Assembly: GCA_003695725.1 (NCBI GenBank)
Contig: RFHX01000145.1
Coordinates: 1-8,416 of the forward strand
Reading direction: 5' to 3'
From: J061 sp003695725 [NCBI: Candidatus Schekmanbacteria bacterium]
GTDB lineage: Bacteria > Schekmanbacteria > GWA2-38-11
DNA length: 8,416 nucleotides
The position numbers and the translations under genes were made by a program. The notes beneath the pieces were generated by a model. That model was not told the origin of the DNA. It ran no database searches and saw nothing but the letters and a program-made list of their open reading frames with translations. Below are positions 6,969 to 8,416 of this stretch, piece by piece (the stretch's first letter is position 1; each line of letters opens with the position of its first letter).

Positions 6969-6980
6969 TTTGTAATCAAA
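6964..6980 (+). promoter_or_regulatory. Perfect intercistronic hairpin next to the apt ribosome-binding site
   Basis: TTTGATT (6964-6970), loop TGT, AATCAAA (6974-6980) is a perfect 7-bp inverted repeat. Its left arm contains the radical SAM stop codon TGA (6966-6968). Its right arm abuts GGAG (6981-6984), the apt ribosome-binding site. No U-tract follows, so it is not an intrinsic terminator. It could affect mRNA stability or reinitiation, but the stem is A/U-rich and weak. Confidence 0.4.
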
Positions 6981-6989
6981 GGAGAGAAG

Positions 6990-7505
6990 ATGGAAGAGAT
7001 TAAAGGGTTTATAAGAAATATTCCGGATTTTCCAAAAGCAGGCATTAATTTCAAAGACATAACACCCCTCTTGGGTGATGCAAAAGCATTCAAGAAGGTT
7101 ATTGATACCTTTGCTGAAAGACATTCAGGAAATGGAATAGATAAGGTGGTAAGCGTGGAATCAAGAGGTTTTTTCTTCGGAGCGGCGCTTGCTTATAGAA
7201 TTGGCGCTGGCATTGTGCCTGTTAGAAAACCGGGGAAACTTCCTTATGAGACAATAAGCGCAAGTTATGAATTGGAATATGGACAAGACACACTCGAAAT
7301 TCATAAGGATGCAGTAAAAGAAGGTGAAAAAGTATTGATAATAGATGACCTTCTGGCAACAGGAGGGACGATTGGGGCTGTATGTGAGTTGGTTGAAAAA
7401 TTAGGCGGAAATATCGTAGAAATAGACTTTGTTATTGAACTTGGATTTCTTAATGGAAGGGAAAAACTGGGAGAGCGTCCAATTTTTTCCCTGATTGCTT
7501 TTTAA
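6990..7505 (+). CDS. apt: Adenine phosphoribosyltransferase
   Basis: The product has 171 residues, the usual length for this enzyme. It converts adenine and PRPP to AMP and pyrophosphate in cytoplasmic purine salvage. Seen in order are the N-terminal [21 protein letters not shown] signature, a [16 protein letters not shown] segment, the [10 protein letters not shown] loop, and the PRPP-binding motif [13 protein letters not shown] at residues 115-127. The ATG start follows AAAGGAG with 5-nt spacing. It lies 21 bp after the radical SAM gene and 38 bp before the lipoprotein gene, so all three are probably one transcript. A link to the radical SAM enzyme is conceivable, because SAM metabolism can release adenine, but this is speculation. 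Identification is secure. Confidence 0.96.
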   Translation: MEEIKGFIRNIPDFPKAGINFKDITPLLGDAKAFKKVIDTFAERHSGNGIDKVVSVESRGFFFGAALAYRIGAGIVPVRKPGKLPYETISASYELEYGQDTLEIHKDAVKEGEKVLIIDDLLATGGTIGAVCELVEKLGGNIVEIDFVIELGFLNGREKLGERPIFSLIAF

Positions 7506-7543
7506 AGAACTTTATATCAAACTTTTTGGAGTATTAAAATTCA

Positions 7544-8284
7544 ATGGAGCGAAAAATCCTGCTGTTTATTGTGTTGCCTCTTTTTTTTCTTTATTCCTGC
7601 ACACCAGCCTATGTAAAGAGATTGGAAAGGATAGAAACTCTTTTAGACAATCTTGAAAAAGAAATCAAAATAACAAAAACATCACCTGAGCTTGCTGTTA
7701 TTCATACGAATATAAATGCTTTTTCAATGGAGATAAAAAAAATTTCGTCTCTTGATTATTCAGAAAATGGCAAGTATGCAGAGAATTCTTCGCGCCTTTC
7801 AGATATTATTTCTAAAATAGAATCGATTCATAATGAATTCAAAAAGATTGAATCTGAAAACTTGGACAATGAGTTGAAGGAAACATTTTTAGATGTTTCA
7901 AAGAAAGTTATTTCTTTTGCTGAAAAATTGAAGGATAGAGATTTGGCAATATCGAAAGGGGAAACAGCATACAAGAATGCGGAAACAAGTATGATTGCGG
8001 CAAATGCGGCATTGAAAGATGGCAGGCAAGAAGATGCTGAAAAAAAACTCAAAGAAGGAAAAGCATCTCTTAATATTGGAAATAATGAATTCATCAAGGC
8101 AGCTGAACTGAATAATAGCTTATTGAATCAAAGAGAGGATTTGATCCAAAATTATCAAAGACTTTCCTCTTTGGTGAAAGATAAAATGGGTTTAGAGCTC
8201 TTTGAAATCTCTGATTTTAAGTTTCTTGAAAAAGATAAAAAAAGACTCGACCGTACAGTCAATAATCTCAGGAAGAGAGGTTGA
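7544..8284 (+). CDS. Putative coiled-coil lipoprotein
   Basis: The product has 246 residues. The N-terminus is a lipoprotein signal peptide: MERK, a hydrophobic core, and LYSC with the lipidated residue at Cys19. Tyr at the -2 position is unusual but tolerated, so this is a probable rather than perfect lipobox. The mature part is almost entirely Lys/Glu-rich predicted helix with heptad-like spacing, without clear domains. An Ala-rich stretch with AETSMIAANAALKDG and EDAEKKLKEG resembles DUF4398-type or TPR-like helical hairpins, only loosely. It is expected to be anchored in the inner or outer membrane facing the periplasm. The start ATG has GGAG 12 nt upstream, longer than ideal. It is the third gene of the radical SAM-apt transcript. 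I do not recognise the family. Confidence 0.82.
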   Translation: MERKILLFIVLPLFFLYSCTPAYVKRLERIETLLDNLEKEIKITKTSPELAVIHTNINAFSMEIKKISSLDYSENGKYAENSSRLSDIISKIESIHNEFKKIESENLDNELKETFLDVSKKVISFAEKLKDRDLAISKGETAYKNAETSMIAANAALKDGRQEDAEKKLKEGKASLNIGNNEFIKAAELNNSLLNQREDLIQNYQRLSSLVKDKMGLELFEISDFKFLEKDKKRLDRTVNNLRKRG

Positions 8285-8288
8285 ATTT

Positions 8289-8405
8289 TTAAAAGATATC
8301 TTTTACCCGCTTAAAGAAGTCCCACAGAATTATTAATAATAATGTTGTTGTGGAAAATAATCCTGCCAAGAAAAAGATAAGTGCATCCTTATCTATTTTT
8401 TTCAT
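8289..8405 (-). CDS. Possible small single-pass membrane protein (38 residues), perhaps partial
   Basis: On the minus strand an ATG (complement of 8403-8405) opens a 38-codon frame ending in TAA at 8291-8289. The product begins MKKIDKDALIF and continues with a hydrophobic run ending LLLIILW (about residues 8-28). It ends DFFKRVKDIF, an arrangement expected for one membrane helix with a basic cytoplasmic end. The frame stays open to the window edge, so it may be the C-terminal end of a longer gene. Only 11 bases upstream of the ATG are visible, and the GGG there is not a convincing ribosome-binding site. Its stop lies 4 bp from the stop of the convergent lipoprotein gene, a spacing typical of real gene ends. 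The hydrophobic pattern in an AT-rich stretch can also arise by chance. Confidence 0.45.
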   Translation of the reverse strand: MKKIDKDALIFFLAGLFSTTTLLLIILWDFFKRVKDIF

Positions 8406-8416
8406 AGATATTACCC

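Noticed and set aside
6507-7124. Long minus-strand open frame (205 codons) across the radical SAM and apt genes
   Set aside because: It is antisense to two well-supported genes, has no recognisable domain, and its composition fits a shadow of the coding strand.
8291-8304. Perfect palindrome AAAAGATATCTTTT after the lipoprotein gene as a terminator
   Set aside because: The stem could be only five weak pairs around a 4-nt loop, with no T-tract after it. It also lies within the end of the opposing small frame.

Overview
The window is an AT-rich bacterial chromosome fragment with eight protein genes and one possible small gene. The organism looks Gram-negative: two proteins end in PEP-CTERM sorting signals (the exosortase system, known from exopolysaccharide-producing bacteria with an outer membrane) and a third looks like a lipoprotein. 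No rRNA or other taxonomic marker is present. My guess of an uncultivated or deep-branching lineage (Deltaproteobacteria, Nitrospirota, Schekmanbacteria-like) is inference only. I saw no mobile element, CRISPR array, tRNA or rRNA.

Layout. Positions 1-2109 (+) hold two tandem paralogues, the first cut by the window edge. Both are secreted WD/IVW-repeat proteins of beta-propeller type with a C-terminal PEP-CTERM anchor, and they share a 43-bp identical stretch. Positions 2129-2842 (-) encode a DUF169 protein, convergent with the second paralogue. It is divergent from 2962-3666 (+), a protein I read as a distant member of the ferredoxin-dependent bilin reductase (PcyA/HY2) superfamily. This pair has TTG starts on both sides and a 119-bp shared intergenic region with a near-perfect inverted repeat. 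Positions 3730-5454 (-) encode a complete SdhA/FrdA flavoprotein with no iron-sulfur or membrane-anchor subunit beside it.

A 308-bp, very AT-rich gene-free region (5455-5762) separates sdhA from a rightward operon and probably carries promoters for both. The operon is a radical SAM protein with a SPASM/twitch-like C-terminus (5763-6968), adenine phosphoribosyltransferase apt (6990-7505), and a helical coiled-coil lipoprotein (7544-8284). A perfect 7-bp hairpin lies between the radical SAM stop codon and the apt ribosome-binding site. The last 130 bases hold a possible 38-residue single-pass membrane protein on the minus strand, convergent with the lipoprotein gene.

How the genes work together: SdhA belongs to central respiration, Apt to purine salvage, and the PEP-CTERM proteins to the cell surface. 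No single pathway links all of them. The most unusual item is the bilin-reductase-like protein. It keeps the overall family pattern and one key acidic residue, but replaces the central catalytic Asp by Asn and both catalytic His positions, so its substrate or chemistry may differ from known enzymes.
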